64,000 nt of DNA from Gammaproteobacteria bacterium (GTDB lineage: Bacteria > Pseudomonadota > Gammaproteobacteria > Steroidobacterales > Woeseiaceae). Below are positions 43,723 through 52,929 of this stretch, one piece after another. The stretch covers positions 124,001-188,000 of the forward strand of contig JAHZJK010000003.1 in NCBI GenBank assembly GCA_022600955.1. The letters are read 5' to 3'. The first letter of the stretch is position 1; every line of letters starts with the position of its first letter. The notes under the pieces were generated by a model, which was not told the origin of the DNA, searched no databases, and saw only the letters and a program-made list of their open reading frames with translations. Position numbers and translations under genes: made by a program.

Positions 43723-44508
43723 ATGTCAGATGATTCGATTTTGTATGAACGACGTGACGCTGTTGCAGTAATCACGTTCAACCGACCGGATAAGCTTAAT
43801 GCGTTCGACCTGCCAATGCTGGCCGAGCTTGACGCGGCCGTTGGGACTGCGGCTCAGGACCCGGAGGTTCGCGTCATCGTGTTTACAGGTGCTGGAGAAA
43901 AGGCTTTTGTTGCTGGAGGCGACATTTCGGATCTTGAATCCCGGCGGGGGCTCGATCACTACCTCGAATTCGCCGAGACAATCCACGGCGTCCTCCGCAG
44001 AATCGAAACTATGGACAAACCGACAATCGGCGCGATAAACGGATGGGCGTTGGGTGGCGGCGCGGAGCTATTGCTATGTCTGGATATACGTCTCGTTGCA
44101 GAGAAAGCAAAAATCGGTGTACCGGAAATTACACTTGGCTTGTTTCCCGGCGCTGGAGGCTCGCAGCGACTAATTCGCCAGGTCTCATTGTGCAAAGCGA
44201 AAGAAATGATGTACATCGGCCGGCCGATAAGCGCGCAGGACGCATTAAGCATCGGCCTCATCAACCAGGTGTGTGCTGGTGAAGAACTAATGGCGGCAGC
44301 AATGGACATCGCAAATTCAATCGCGTCGAAATCGCCATTGACACTGAAGTTCTTGAAACGCGCTATAGGCGATGGACTGGATATGCCTTTGCCCGCGAGT
44401 TTGCGTCACGAACAAGCGATGATTGGTTTGGTTCAGGACAGCCACGATGCGCATGAAGGCTGCAAAGCTTTCCTCGAAAAACGCGATGCAAAGTTCGAGG
44501 GGCGGTAG
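43723..44508 (+). CDS. enoyl-CoA hydratase
   Basis: This 261-residue crotonase-fold protein has FVAGGDISDLESR and NGWALGGGAEL as oxyanion-hole segments, and GVPEITLGLFPGAGG with the first glutamate kept. The second acidic residue is glycine, as in several short-chain hydratases and isomerases. It lies between E1 beta and E2 and upstream of an acyl-CoA dehydrogenase gene, so hydration of an enoyl-CoA formed by the latter is the simplest role. Confidence 0.9.
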   Translation: MSDDSILYERRDAVAVITFNRPDKLNAFDLPMLAELDAAVGTAAQDPEVRVIVFTGAGEKAFVAGGDISDLESRRGLDHYLEFAETIHGVLRRIETMDKPTIGAINGWALGGGAELLLCLDIRLVAEKAKIGVPEITLGLFPGAGGSQRLIRQVSLCKAKEMMYIGRPISAQDALSIGLINQVCAGEELMAAAMDIANSIASKSPLTLKFLKRAIGDGLDMPLPASLRHEQAMIGLVQDSHDAHEGCKAFLEKRDAKFEGR

Positions 44509-44514
44509 CACGAA

Positions 44515-45708
44515 ATGTCGGGAAATATAGTGATGCCCAAGCTGGGGCTGACCATGACCGAGGGCACAGTTTCTGAGTGGAATGTTGCGATCGGTAGTGA
44601 AGTGGCCAAGGGCGATGTAATGTTCTCTATCGAAACCGACAAGATCGTCACTGAGGTGGAAGCAAGGGACGAGGGGAGAATCCTCGAGATTCTCGTCGCC
44701 GAGGGTGAAACGGTCGATGTCGGCGTGGTTGTCGCAAAATGGACCGGTCCGACGGCATCGATGGATGTCGAATCCACGAGCGAAAGTGAGTCGGCAGCTA
44801 CGCCGGATAGCTCAGTAAGTGCTGCAGCCGCAACCGAGGTCGTGGCGGCAGGCGGCAGAGTCAAATCCTCACCGTCTGCAAGACGGCTGGCCAAAGAGCA
44901 CGGAATTCAGTTGGAAAATGTCGTTGGCACTGGTCCGGGCGGTCGCATACAGCAGACTGATGTCGAGCTTCTTATGAAAGGTGCGATCGTACGACCGGCA
45001 GAGCCGCAAGTTGAAGAACCGCCCACTGTCCGTCCTGCGACTCGACTCGAGAAATATGTCGCGTCACGCTTGCAGCATTCGAAACAGACGATTCCGCACT
45101 TTTACGTGCACGCAAATGCCGACTTGACGGATCTCTTGGCGATGAGGGAGCAAATGAAAGCGGAGGCTCCTGTCGAGCCGCCGCCCAGTGTGAATGATTT
45201 CATCATTCTCGCGACGGCTCGGGCGATGTCGGCGCAACCGGCTTTGAACTCCGTATGGCAGGATGATGAAATCCTGCAGATGGCCAGCGTTGATATTGGC
45301 ATGGTCGTCGATACTGAAAATGGACTGCATATTCCCGTACTGCGTGACGTCTCGAACTGTAGCCTGTACGACGTTGCGAGATCTTCACGAGCCCTGGGGA
45401 AAAGGGCGCGAGCGGGGGAACTGGACCTCGCGGAGATGCAGGGCGGGACAATGAGTATTTCTAATGTCGGAATGATCGGACAGGTGTCGCTGGTACCGAT
45501 CATTAATCCCGGCCAGTCCGCGATCGTAGGCGTCGGTGCACCGTCGGGCGTTTTTCGGCCGGACAAAGAAGGCAAACCACTGCTACGGCAGGAAGCGCCA
45601 CTTGTACTGTCTTGCGATCATCGAATTTATGATGGCGTAATGGCGGCGAAACTTCTGTCGGCGATTTGCGCAGACCTGGCCAGTCCGGGAAAAATTCTAG
45701 GCGCCTAG
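44515..45708 (+). CDS. dihydrolipoyl acyltransferase E2
   Basis: This 397-residue E2 has three domains: one lipoyl domain (1-75, lysine K43 in ETDKIV), a peripheral subunit-binding domain (about 121-160, SPSARRLAKEHG and GTGPGGRI), and a catalytic acyltransferase domain (from about 180) ending with the active-site DHRIYDG (H368, D372). It moves the acyl group made by E1 onto CoA. No E3 dihydrolipoamide dehydrogenase gene is in the window; a housekeeping E3 elsewhere is presumed. It might also serve the orphan lipoyl carrier of the other E1 operon. Confidence 0.92.
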   Translation: MSGNIVMPKLGLTMTEGTVSEWNVAIGSEVAKGDVMFSIETDKIVTEVEARDEGRILEILVAEGETVDVGVVVAKWTGPTASMDVESTSESESAATPDSSVSAAAATEVVAAGGRVKSSPSARRLAKEHGIQLENVVGTGPGGRIQQTDVELLMKGAIVRPAEPQVEEPPTVRPATRLEKYVASRLQHSKQTIPHFYVHANADLTDLLAMREQMKAEAPVEPPPSVNDFIILATARAMSAQPALNSVWQDDEILQMASVDIGMVVDTENGLHIPVLRDVSNCSLYDVARSSRALGKRARAGELDLAEMQGGTMSISNVGMIGQVSLVPIINPGQSAIVGVGAPSGVFRPDKEGKPLLRQEAPLVLSCDHRIYDGVMAAKLLSAICADLASPGKILGA

Positions 45709-45726
45709 TCGCCCGTGGAGCAATAA

Positions 45727-46899
45727 ATGAACTTCGAGATTACCGAAGAGCAAGAATTAATGATCGAAACTGCGCGCAAAATAGGCGAAGAATTCGGCCT
45801 CGAATACTGGCGTAAGAAAGATGCTGCGAAAGAGTATCCCGGCGAGATGTGGCAAGCGATTTGCGATGCAGGATTTTGTGGAATTGCGATTGCGGAGGAA
45901 CATGGCGGTTCCGGGCTCGGTATGATTGACGTCGCGATAGCCGTTGACGCGTTGTGTTCCAGCGGCGGCGGATCCACGCTCAGTCAGATATTCATGTTAA
46001 ATCCGATCTTCGGTGGGATCAGTATTTCGTTATACGGCAGCGACGAAATGAAACGGTCATTGTTGCCCAGATTGGTGAGCGGGGATGCATCCTTTGCAAT
46101 GGGCCTTACGGAGCCAGATGCAGGTACCAATACGTTGGAAATGCGCAGTTTCGCGACTAAGGACGGCGATGGGTGGCGTCTCAACGGACAAAAGATATGG
46201 ATCACCGCAGTCCCACAAGCGGACAAGATGTTGGTCGTCGCTAGAACGAGGAAACTCGAAGATGTTAGACGAAAGGTTGATGGGATCAGCTTGTTCATGA
46301 TTGACGTTGATCGTGCTGGCTTGTCGCATCAGTCTATCGAAAAAGTCGGCACCAACACGCTTCCGTCCAGCTCGGTGTTCTTTGATAACGTCCGTATCGA
46401 GCCAGACGAGTTGATTGGTGAAGTTGACAACGGATTCCGTCAATTGCTCGACGTATTGAATACTGAGCGAATTGTAACGACGTCTGGACTCATAGGTACT
46501 GCCGAACTCGCTATTAAGCTTGCCGTTGATTATTCGAGCACTCGAAAAGTCTTTGGCGACACACCGATAGGTTCATATCAATCGCTTCAATTTCCTCTTG
46601 CGGAAGCGAAGATTAGTTTGGAATGCGCCAGGCTTATGAACTACAAGGCCGCAACGCTTTATGATCAGGGTTTGCCGTACGGCAGTGAGGCGAATATGGC
46701 GAAATGGATTGCGGGGAAGGCGGCCGCGCAGGCGACGGATAGGGCAATGCAAACCATGGGTGGTATGGGCTACGCTAAGGAATATCACGTAGAGCGATTG
46801 TGGCGTGACGCGCGGTTGTTCCGAATTGCGCCTGTGTCCGAAGAAATGGTTTTGAATTTCGTTGCACAGCATGACCTCGGTATGCCTCGATCGTATTGA
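45727..46899 (+). CDS. acyl-CoA dehydrogenase
   Basis: This 390-residue protein has all three ACAD domains: N-terminal helices, the middle beta domain (MGLTEPDAGTN, KIWITAV) and the C-terminal helices (TMGGMGYAKEYHVERLWRDAR). The tail APVSEEMVLNF replaces the YEGTNE segment that holds the catalytic Glu of short- and medium-chain enzymes; in this subgroup the base lies elsewhere, possibly the Glu of VLNTERI as in isovaleryl-CoA dehydrogenase. It introduces the alpha-beta double bond in an acyl-CoA. It follows E2 by 18 bases. Confidence 0.92.
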   Translation: MNFEITEEQELMIETARKIGEEFGLEYWRKKDAAKEYPGEMWQAICDAGFCGIAIAEEHGGSGLGMIDVAIAVDALCSSGGGSTLSQIFMLNPIFGGISISLYGSDEMKRSLLPRLVSGDASFAMGLTEPDAGTNTLEMRSFATKDGDGWRLNGQKIWITAVPQADKMLVVARTRKLEDVRRKVDGISLFMIDVDRAGLSHQSIEKVGTNTLPSSSVFFDNVRIEPDELIGEVDNGFRQLLDVLNTERIVTTSGLIGTAELAIKLAVDYSSTRKVFGDTPIGSYQSLQFPLAEAKISLECARLMNYKAATLYDQGLPYGSEANMAKWIAGKAAAQATDRAMQTMGGMGYAKEYHVERLWRDARLFRIAPVSEEMVLNFVAQHDLGMPRSY

Positions 46900-46906
46900 A
46901 AAGGTA

Positions 46907-47113
46907 ATGAAAAAAGCGGTCTATAGCGTTCTAGTCATTCTTCCTCTTGTTCTGCTTCTTGCGGGAGTAGCAGGGCTGCTACCCGATCGCGTGACAAACG
47001 CAAGCATCGGCGGCGTTCCCTTGCCTATCATGCTGATCCTCGGTTTGCTCACTTGGTCAGTGTTACTTGCCTGGGTATATCTTCGAAATGAAGATCGTGG
47101 GGAGGACCGCTAG
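46907..47113 (+). CDS. small two-helix membrane protein paired with a Na+/solute symporter
   Basis: This 68-residue protein from ATG 46907 has two transmembrane helices (about 5-25 and 38-60) joined by a short loop, and a charged tail NEDRGEDR. It stops 3 bases before the symporter start. Small subunits of this layout (DUF485 or DUF4212 type) accompany acetate- and solute-sodium symporters. I do not recognise a specific family, so partnership with the 47117 product rests on position and topology. Confidence 0.7.
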   Translation: MKKAVYSVLVILPLVLLLAGVAGLLPDRVTNASIGGVPLPIMLILGLLTWSVLLAWVYLRNEDRGEDR

Positions 47114-47116
47114 GCG

Positions 47117-48619
47117 ATGACCATCCCAATTCTGATTTTCATGCTGATCGTCGCCGTCACGCTCGGTATAACCTACTGGGCTGCGAATCGTAGCACCGGA
47201 AGATCAGACTTTTACACTGCGGGAGGTCAGATTTCACCGCTGCAGAATGGTCTTGCGATAACGGGGGATTTCGTATCTGCAGCAGCGATACTCGGTTCAG
47301 TGGCATTGTTTTTCTCAGCTGGAATCGATGCGGCAATCTTCTACGTTAGTCCGTTGGTGGGGCTTGGACTGTTACTTATTTTCGTTGTAAAACCGCTGCG
47401 CGAGTGTGGGAAATATACCGTGGGTGATGTCCTGTCGGTGAAGTTGCCTGGCCGGTCAATTCGAATCTACATGGCTATCTGTACGATAGTGCTTTCCGAG
47501 TTCTACATGGTTGCTCAACTGGTTGGGGCCGGGCATCTATTCTCTATAGTTTTCAGTGTCTCATACGAAATCGCCGTTGCCGTGGTGGCTATATTGATAA
47601 TGATCTATGTGGCATTCGGCGGGATGCTCGCAACAACATGGGTACAAATTGTCAAGGCGACGTTACTGTTACTGGGTGTAGCCATTTTGGGAGGGCTGGC
47701 CGTTATCAAGTCAGGAGGACTTGGCGGGTTGCTAAGTGCAGCCGAACAGGCCTACGGCGGATCGCTTGGCTCATTCGGAGGGTCAGGCCTAAGTTTGTTT
47801 GCAGCAGCTTCGCTGTCAGTCGCAATTGTACTCGGCATGATGGGAATGCCTCATTTACTGATTCGTTTTCTTACAGTAAAAAACCCTGCGGCAGCGAGAA
47901 AGTCGGTTGTGATAACCGCCGTGCTAGTTGCCCTGGTGCTTGGTACGCTTCTTCTTATAGTAGGTCCAGCAACGTTGGCCTACGTAAAAGGGGAAGCCGC
48001 GTTTCAAACGAGCGCCGGTGGAATCCAGGGTGGACGAAATATGATATTGCTCCATCTTTCGACAGCATTGGGCGGAGAAGTCCTTTTCGGTGTGATTACC
48101 GCAGTTACGTTTTCGACAATTCTCGCCGTTGTCGCTGGCCTGACGATCGCAATGGCATCGAGCGCATCCTACGATATATATGCGACGATAACGGGCAACA
48201 CAGAATCTACCGATGAGCGGTTCGAGCTAAAGATATTTCGGGGAGCCGTAATCCTGTTCGTGGCAGTTGCGGCGATATTGTCAGTCGCGCTGCAAGATCA
48301 GAACATCGCGTATTTATCCGCATTCGCGTTCGGGATCGCCGCGAGTACTAATTTTCCGATCTTGATTCTGGCTCTGTATTGGTCGCGACTTACAAAACGC
48401 GGCGCGCTGGCGGGCGGATCCGCCGGGCTTTTGTCTGCGCTGCTTCTGCTCGTAGTCGGGCCAACAATTTGGGTTCAGCTTTTGGGGAATGACGCGCCAT
48501 TGTTTCCAACCGACTATTCAACCCTGATTTCTACACCAATCGCATTTATTTTCGCGTACTTGTTTTCAGTTTCTGGAAAATCGTCCGCCGCATTGGCGAA
48601 CAGCGAGACAGATAATTGA
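47117..48619 (+). CDS. sodium:solute symporter (SSS family, ActP-like)
   Basis: This 500-residue protein has about 13 transmembrane helices and the SSS landmarks RSTGRSDFYTAGGQISPLQNG-like opening, AITGDFVSAAAILG and GMMGMPHLLIRFLTV. The acetate permease-like subgroup takes up short-chain carboxylates with sodium. In this operon it is the probable importer of the carboxylic acid degraded, or of a product formed outside by the PQQ dehydrogenase. Its stop overlaps the next start (TTGA). Confidence 0.9.
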   Translation: MTIPILIFMLIVAVTLGITYWAANRSTGRSDFYTAGGQISPLQNGLAITGDFVSAAAILGSVALFFSAGIDAAIFYVSPLVGLGLLLIFVVKPLRECGKYTVGDVLSVKLPGRSIRIYMAICTIVLSEFYMVAQLVGAGHLFSIVFSVSYEIAVAVVAILIMIYVAFGGMLATTWVQIVKATLLLLGVAILGGLAVIKSGGLGGLLSAAEQAYGGSLGSFGGSGLSLFAAASLSVAIVLGMMGMPHLLIRFLTVKNPAAARKSVVITAVLVALVLGTLLLIVGPATLAYVKGEAAFQTSAGGIQGGRNMILLHLSTALGGEVLFGVITAVTFSTILAVVAGLTIAMASSASYDIYATITGNTESTDERFELKIFRGAVILFVAVAAILSVALQDQNIAYLSAFAFGIAASTNFPILILALYWSRLTKRGALAGGSAGLLSALLLLVVGPTIWVQLLGNDAPLFPTDYSTLISTPIAFIFAYLFSVSGKSSAALANSETDN

Positions 48620-49395
48620 AAGACAAACCAGATCTCGATGGACGTTTGGCCGTAGTAACCGGTGGGGCTAGCGGGATCGGTCTTGCTTGCGTTCGAAAAT
48701 TCATTGGTTGCGGCGCAGAGGTAATCGTTATCGATCGCAACGAGGACTCTTCGGAGATTCTCGAAGACATTGGTGTTGGTGTGCATGTCGCGGATATTTC
48801 TGATGCTGAGCTCGTGGCGAGCTTGGGGCAGAAAATCAGGACTGACAGGCGTGTTCCCGACATTCTCGTCACCTGCGCGGGAAACTTGCAACGGACGCTT
48901 CCCCCGGATGAATTGAGCTGGTCGGACTGGGATCGAATTATTCGAATTCATCTCCGCGGCACCTATGCGTGCTGCAAGACATTCGGAACAATGATGGCAG
49001 AGAAGGGCGAGGGATCGATTGTGACAGTATCGTCCGTTATGGGATTGAGGTCGGGCCCCTTACACGCCTATGGACCTGCGAAAGCGGGAATTATCCATCT
49101 GACGAAAACGCTGGCTGCTGAATGGGGATTGAACGGCGTGCGAGTAAACGCCGTTGCGCCTGGTTTTACTCGAACGCCCGCAGTTGAAAAGGGCTTGGAT
49201 GACGGAACGATTGATATGAGTTTGGTCGCAGAAAACACGACAATGAAGCGGTTTGTTGAGCCATCCGAAATAGCCGACGCGATCAATTTCCTCGTTGGGC
49301 CTGCAGCGGCCGCAGTAACCGGAGTGGTCCTGCCCGTTGACGCGGGATACATGGTGGCTTCCGACTGGGGTGTATTCGGTGGGCTGCGCAACTGA
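48616..49395 (+). CDS. SDR family oxidoreductase
   Basis: This 259-residue short-chain dehydrogenase starts at TTG 48616, coupled to the symporter stop. The motif TGGASGIGLAC and the post-beta-2 aspartate (VIDRNED) suggest NAD(H) use; the catalytic set is S (VSSVMG) and YGPAK. It closes the 15-kb operon that starts at 34454. It is followed by the gene-remnant region rather than by another intact pathway gene. Confidence 0.88.
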   Translation: MKDKPDLDGRLAVVTGGASGIGLACVRKFIGCGAEVIVIDRNEDSSEILEDIGVGVHVADISDAELVASLGQKIRTDRRVPDILVTCAGNLQRTLPPDELSWSDWDRIIRIHLRGTYACCKTFGTMMAEKGEGSIVTVSSVMGLRSGPLHAYGPAKAGIIHLTKTLAAEWGLNGVRVNAVAPGFTRTPAVEKGLDDGTIDMSLVAENTTMKRFVEPSEIADAINFLVGPAAAAVTGVVLPVDAGYMVASDWGVFGGLRN

Positions 49396-49397
49396 GC

Positions 49398-49601
49398 TTT
49401 GGTGGAACATATGTAAATCCATCGGACTGCAAACTGATAGACATAGGTCTGGATCGCCTCCGAATAATTGCGCCGACGCATACAATAATGGATCGACTCA
49501 TCGCTGCAGCTGCATGGAATGAGCCCCAGTCGCTTGAGCAAGCGCTGCTCGTTGCCGAGTCACAGGCCGATGTCTATGACCAATGCTATGCAGAGAGCTA
49601 G
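49398..49601 (+). pseudogene. coding-like remnant of unknown gene
   Basis: Between the last SDR and the toxin-antitoxin pair, one frame stays open to a TAG at 49599-49601 and reads like protein: KLIDIGLDRLRIIAP, then MDRLIAAAAWNEP, SLEQALLVAESQADVYDQ. ATG 49488 would give only 37 residues and has no ribosome site. The composition suggests the C-terminus of a lost gene, cut on its 5' side. I do not recognise the family. The rest of the 336-base gap, from 49602 to 49731, holds the promoter of the antitoxin gene. Confidence 0.4.
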
Positions 49602-49670
49602 TTTGCGCCTAATATTGGATCACGTTGCATATTAATGGACTAACTTCGAATTAGGTTGTCGAATGCTACC

Positions 49671-49700
49671 TTGACATATGGTGCAATTGTGGTGTAATAA
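49671..49700 (+). promoter_or_regulatory. promoter of the parDE pair
   Basis: TTGACA at 49671-49676 and TAATAA at 49695-49700, 18 bases apart, form a good sigma-70 promoter 32 bases before the antitoxin ATG. AT-rich sequence around ATGCAT (49700-49705) between promoter and ATG is a likely place for the antitoxin's autoregulatory operator. Confidence 0.5.
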
Positions 49701-49731
49701 TGCATCATTTGAATTATTTGGAGAGCACGCC

Positions 49732-49974
49732 ATGTCACGACAAAGCATCTCCTTCACCGACCCCAACACCGCGTGGCTCAGGCATAAGGTGGACGTTGAA
49801 GGCGAATACAAGAGCAACAGCGAAGCTGTCAACGATTTGATCCGCAAGGCACGTGAAATCGAGTTTGTCCGTGCCCGGTTGATTCGCGCCGAACAAAGCG
49901 GGTTTTCGGCCATGACCGCCGACGAGATCCTGGCACAGTCCAAGGACGAGTTGCGGAAAAATGGGGAGCTATAA
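49732..49974 (+). CDS. parD: ParD-like antitoxin (ribbon-helix-helix)
   Basis: This 80-residue protein from ATG 49732 has GGAGAG upstream. The N-terminal beta strand and helices (RQSISFTDPNTAWL, NSEAVNDLIRKA) form a ribbon-helix-helix DNA-binding unit; the acidic C-terminal half would wrap the toxin. It overlaps the toxin gene by 14 bases, the normal arrangement for ParDE. It both neutralises the toxin and represses the operon. Location next to an IS remnant suggests recent gain. Confidence 0.88.
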   Translation: MSRQSISFTDPNTAWLRHKVDVEGEYKSNSEAVNDLIRKAREIEFVRARLIRAEQSGFSAMTADEILAQSKDELRKNGEL

Positions 49975-50248
49975 GCTCAGTGAAGATGCGAAAGCCGATC
50001 TAATCCGTATTCACCAACACGGTATTCGTCGGTTTGGAGAAGCTCAGGGCGACAAATATTATTACGCATTAGTTGATCGTTTCGAACAACTTGCCGAGCA
50101 GCCGCTGTTATACCAAGCGGTTGATGAGTTCCGCAAAGGTTACCGACGCAGCGTGTGCGGTGTAGATAGTATCTATTATCGAATCGACGGGGATGTCGTC
50201 GAAATCATGGCAATCATTGGTCAGCAAGATGCTGACAAGTGGCTTTAG
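49961..50248 (+). CDS. parE: ParE/RelE-family toxin
   Basis: This 95-residue protein is of the plasmid-stabilisation ParE type: YKLSEDAKADLIRIHQHGI at the N-terminus, the central helix pair, and YRRSVCGVDSIYYRI near the C-terminus. ParE toxins poison DNA gyrase, whereas RelE relatives cut mRNA; the lack of RelE basic catalytic residues favours ParE. It is co-expressed with the overlapping antitoxin gene. Confidence 0.88.
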   Translation: MGSYKLSEDAKADLIRIHQHGIRRFGEAQGDKYYYALVDRFEQLAEQPLLYQAVDEFRKGYRRSVCGVDSIYYRIDGDVVEIMAIIGQQDADKWL

Positions 50249-50462
50249 TGCGCGGTGCCCGTCCGTCCCGCGGATCACCTGTTCTCGACGACAATTCTAT
50301 AGTTTGAAAGTCAATTGTAATTCCGACAATTTTCCGACATCAGTCATGCTTTGTTGTGCATAATCCTGCAATATGTGCAACGAACGCCGTCTTTTAGACC
50401 TTACTTATCAATTACTTACAGCTGCATTCGGAGCTTCGAACCAGGCGCCCGGACTTAGATGA

Positions 50463-50936
50463 GCGAAAGCGAAAATTCAACTCTGTATCGTGCACATGAT
50501 GCGCAACAGTCTGAACTTCGTCGCCTGGAAAGACCGCAAAAAAGTGGCTGCCGATCTGAAGCGTATTTATCAATCCGCGACCGTTGATGACGCTGAAGCC
50601 GAGCTCGAGGCCTTTTGCGCAACGTGGGACGCCAAGTTCCCGTCCATCGGCCTGATGTGGCGCCGCCACTGGCCGAACCTGATTACGATATTCGATTACC
50701 CGCCAGAGATCCGCAAAGTGATTTACACCACCAATGCGATCGAATCGCTGAACAGCGTAATCCGAAAATCGGTCAGGAAGCGCAAGCTCTTTCCCAGCGA
50801 CACGGCGGCTTTGAAAGTGGTATACCTGTCTGCGATGGAGGCATCGAAGCGCTGGAAACGTCCGGTCAGGGACTGGAAAAATGCACTTAACCAGTTCGCC
50901 ATTCAGTACGACGGCGAATTGAATCTACAATCATGA
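50463..50936 (+). pseudogene. 3' fragment of an IS256-family transposase
   Basis: The reading frame from just after a stop at 50460-50462 encodes the last 157 or so residues of an IS256-type (mutator) transposase: IQLCIVHMMRNSLNFVAWKDRK, YTTNAIESLNSVIRK and a normal C-terminus. The third catalytic acid (the E of NAIESLN) is kept, but the two aspartates and the N-terminal half are missing, so it is not active alone. Sequence just after the stop (GAAGTGGCGCTTACACAG, from 50935) is likely the right terminal repeat. No left end was found. Confidence 0.85.
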
Positions 50937-51004
50937 AGTGGCGCTTACACAGTTAAATGCACAGACTCGAAAAGCGATCTGAAATAGCGCGGGCGCAGAC
51001 GGAC

Positions 51005-52039
51005 TTACTCTAGGTGCCGTTCGAGGAACTCACTCACCTCCAAGAACAAATTCTCAGATTCCGGCGTTTCAGTCGCTATCAGATACCCGGCGTGGGACAT
51101 ACCTTCATATACGTGAAGTTCGGCAATAACTCCCGCCGCACGCAATTTCCGGTGCGTACGGGCGACATCACTTAAGAACAGGTCGCGTGTGCCGGAAAAA
51201 AGAATCACCGGAGGAAACAGATCGAACTCTCCATAGATCGGCGAAACGAGCGGATTCTTCAAATTGTGCTTGCCAGCATACAACTTTGCCGCTGCCCCGA
51301 GCAGGCCGTCGTAAGTGATCAGGATCCGGTCTAATCCTTCGTTTGTATATAGAGTATCGCCCGTCTTGGTAAGGTCAGCCCAAGGTGTACCGGCAAATAC
51401 GGCACCAGGCATCGGTAATAAGAGGTCACGAATCTGTTGGGTTGCCGCCAATGCAAGCCCGCCGCCTGCAGATGTTCCACCAATGGCGATCGATCTTGCA
51501 TCATAAGATTCCAGTAGTTTTTTGTAAACCGATACAACGTCCTCTACTGCTGCGGGGAACGGCGAGAACGGTGGCATTCTATAGTCTACGGACAAAACCG
51601 GGATTCCTACTCGGCTTGCGATCAGTATGGCCTCGCTAATGCTTCCTTTGCCTCCACCAAAAACGTAAGCGCCTCCGTGCAAATGTAAAAAGATCTTTTT
51701 CCGGTTTCTTTTGGAAACAACGTGAGGCGTGACCCGGTAAACGTCAATTGCTGAAATTTTGTCACTGACTACGTCGACCGGATACTCATCAAGCATGTCC
51801 TCGACAGCTGATAACCCCCGCTCCTCTACATCTTGAATTTTGGCTAGCCACTCCATTTCGGTCGCGGGTGGTATTGATGCGGCAACTGCCTTCTCGTGGG
51901 GCCAATTCTCGATAGACCTTCTCAGCTCTTCGCTCGCTGCGGTTGGAAGTGGTGCCACGGAAATAGCCGATTCATCGTGCGCGATTGAATCAAGCATGCA
52001 TCCGAAGCAAATGCTCAGGAAGATTAGTTGCTTTCTCAT
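51005..52039 (-). CDS. exported alpha/beta hydrolase (esterase)
   Basis: This 344-residue protein has an N-terminal signal sequence with a possible lipobox (FGC). The HSL-type motifs are complete: HLHGGAYVFGGG (oxyanion), GGTSAGGG (nucleophile Ser), SGTRDLFLSD (acid) and GMSHAGYL (base His). It lies 3 bases after the stop of a sugar dehydrogenase-type SDR gene, at the edge of the rhamnose locus. Removal of acetyl or other acyl groups from rhamnosides before GH78 action is a reasonable but unproven role. Confidence 0.85.
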   Translation of the reverse strand: MRKQLIFLSICFGCMLDSIAHDESAISVAPLPTAASEELRRSIENWPHEKAVAASIPPATEMEWLAKIQDVEERGLSAVEDMLDEYPVDVVSDKISAIDVYRVTPHVVSKRNRKKIFLHLHGGAYVFGGGKGSISEAILIASRVGIPVLSVDYRMPPFSPFPAAVEDVVSVYKKLLESYDARSIAIGGTSAGGGLALAATQQIRDLLLPMPGAVFAGTPWADLTKTGDTLYTNEGLDRILITYDGLLGAAAKLYAGKHNLKNPLVSPIYGEFDLFPPVILFSGTRDLFLSDVARTHRKLRAAGVIAELHVYEGMSHAGYLIATETPESENLFLEVSEFLERHLE

Positions 52040-52042
52040 GAT

Positions 52043-52840
52043 TTAGTCACTTCCCGCGAACAACGTATTCTCGCCAATACCTTCTGGTCCTAAACTGAGG
52101 TAGCCTCCGTCCACTGGCAGATCTGTACCGGTAATGAAGCTCGCCTCCTCGCTGCAGAGAAAAATACATGCGTTTGCTACTTCGTCGACGGTGCCGCATC
52201 GACCAAGCATGTGGAATTTACCCCATGTATTCCGGTACTTTTCCGGATCTGCTTCCGCGGCTTTGGCTACCTCTCGTGTCCAAATCCAGCCAGGGCTAAC
52301 GGAATTGACTCTAATTCCATAGGTCGCTAGATCGAGTGCCGCACACTTTGTGAGTTGGTCTACGGCGCCTTTCGCGCAGTTGTAAGTCCAACGATCCGGT
52401 TGGGCGATATGCGCAGAAATACTGCTAATGTTCACGATCGCTCCACCGCGACTACGCATTGGTCCGGCGACCAGTTGGATCATATTCGCATAACCCACCG
52501 GACCAACTTCGAGCGATGTCTTCCACTGCTCACGGGTTGCATTTAGTCCCGCTGCGATGAAGGAGAAGGCATTGTTTATCAGTATCTCGATTCCGCCCAT
52601 TTCCTGAAGCGCGAAATCTCTGAGGGCCACAGTTGCACTTTCATTTCGCATGTCGCAATCCATGAAGCGAACATTCGCGCCTTGCGATCTAAGTTCGGCT
52701 TCGGTCAATGCACCTTGCTCAGAGTCTATGTCAGAGAACACGACTGAAACGTCGTGCTCGCACAGTCGTTGCACGCATGCCTTTCCGATGCCTTGTGCGC
52801 CACCCGTTACGATAGCGTTTTTTCCGCTTAGTCCGCGCAT
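52043..52840 (-). CDS. SDR, likely L-rhamnose (sugar) 1-dehydrogenase
   Basis: This 265-residue short-chain dehydrogenase starts at ATG 52840, with AAGGA 6 bases upstream. It has TGGAQGIGKAC, NNAF in place of NNAG, S (ISSIS) and YNCAK. The C-terminal DGGYLSLGPEGIG resembles the tail of aldose dehydrogenases of the L-rhamnose/L-fucose pathways. In the locus it would oxidise L-rhamnose to rhamnonolactone. It is divergent from the GntR regulator, with paired palindromes between them. Confidence 0.8.
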   Translation of the reverse strand: MRGLSGKNAIVTGGAQGIGKACVQRLCEHDVSVVFSDIDSEQGALTEAELRSQGANVRFMDCDMRNESATVALRDFALQEMGGIEILINNAFSFIAAGLNATREQWKTSLEVGPVGYANMIQLVAGPMRSRGGAIVNISSISAHIAQPDRWTYNCAKGAVDQLTKCAALDLATYGIRVNSVSPGWIWTREVAKAAEADPEKYRNTWGKFHMLGRCGTVDEVANACIFLCSEEASFITGTDLPVDGGYLSLGPEGIGENTLFAGSD

Positions 52841-52929
52841 TTGAATCCTTTTAAGAACAATCGGTTTGCAAGAAAGAAGCAGCATTTTCTTAATTGAACG
52901 CTCGGCCTCTATGGCAGCCAAGCCCGATG

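Noticed and set aside
50463..50936. Intact IS256 element
   Set aside because: The frame begins at a stop codon, the N-terminal half and two of three catalytic acids are missing, and no left terminal repeat was found.
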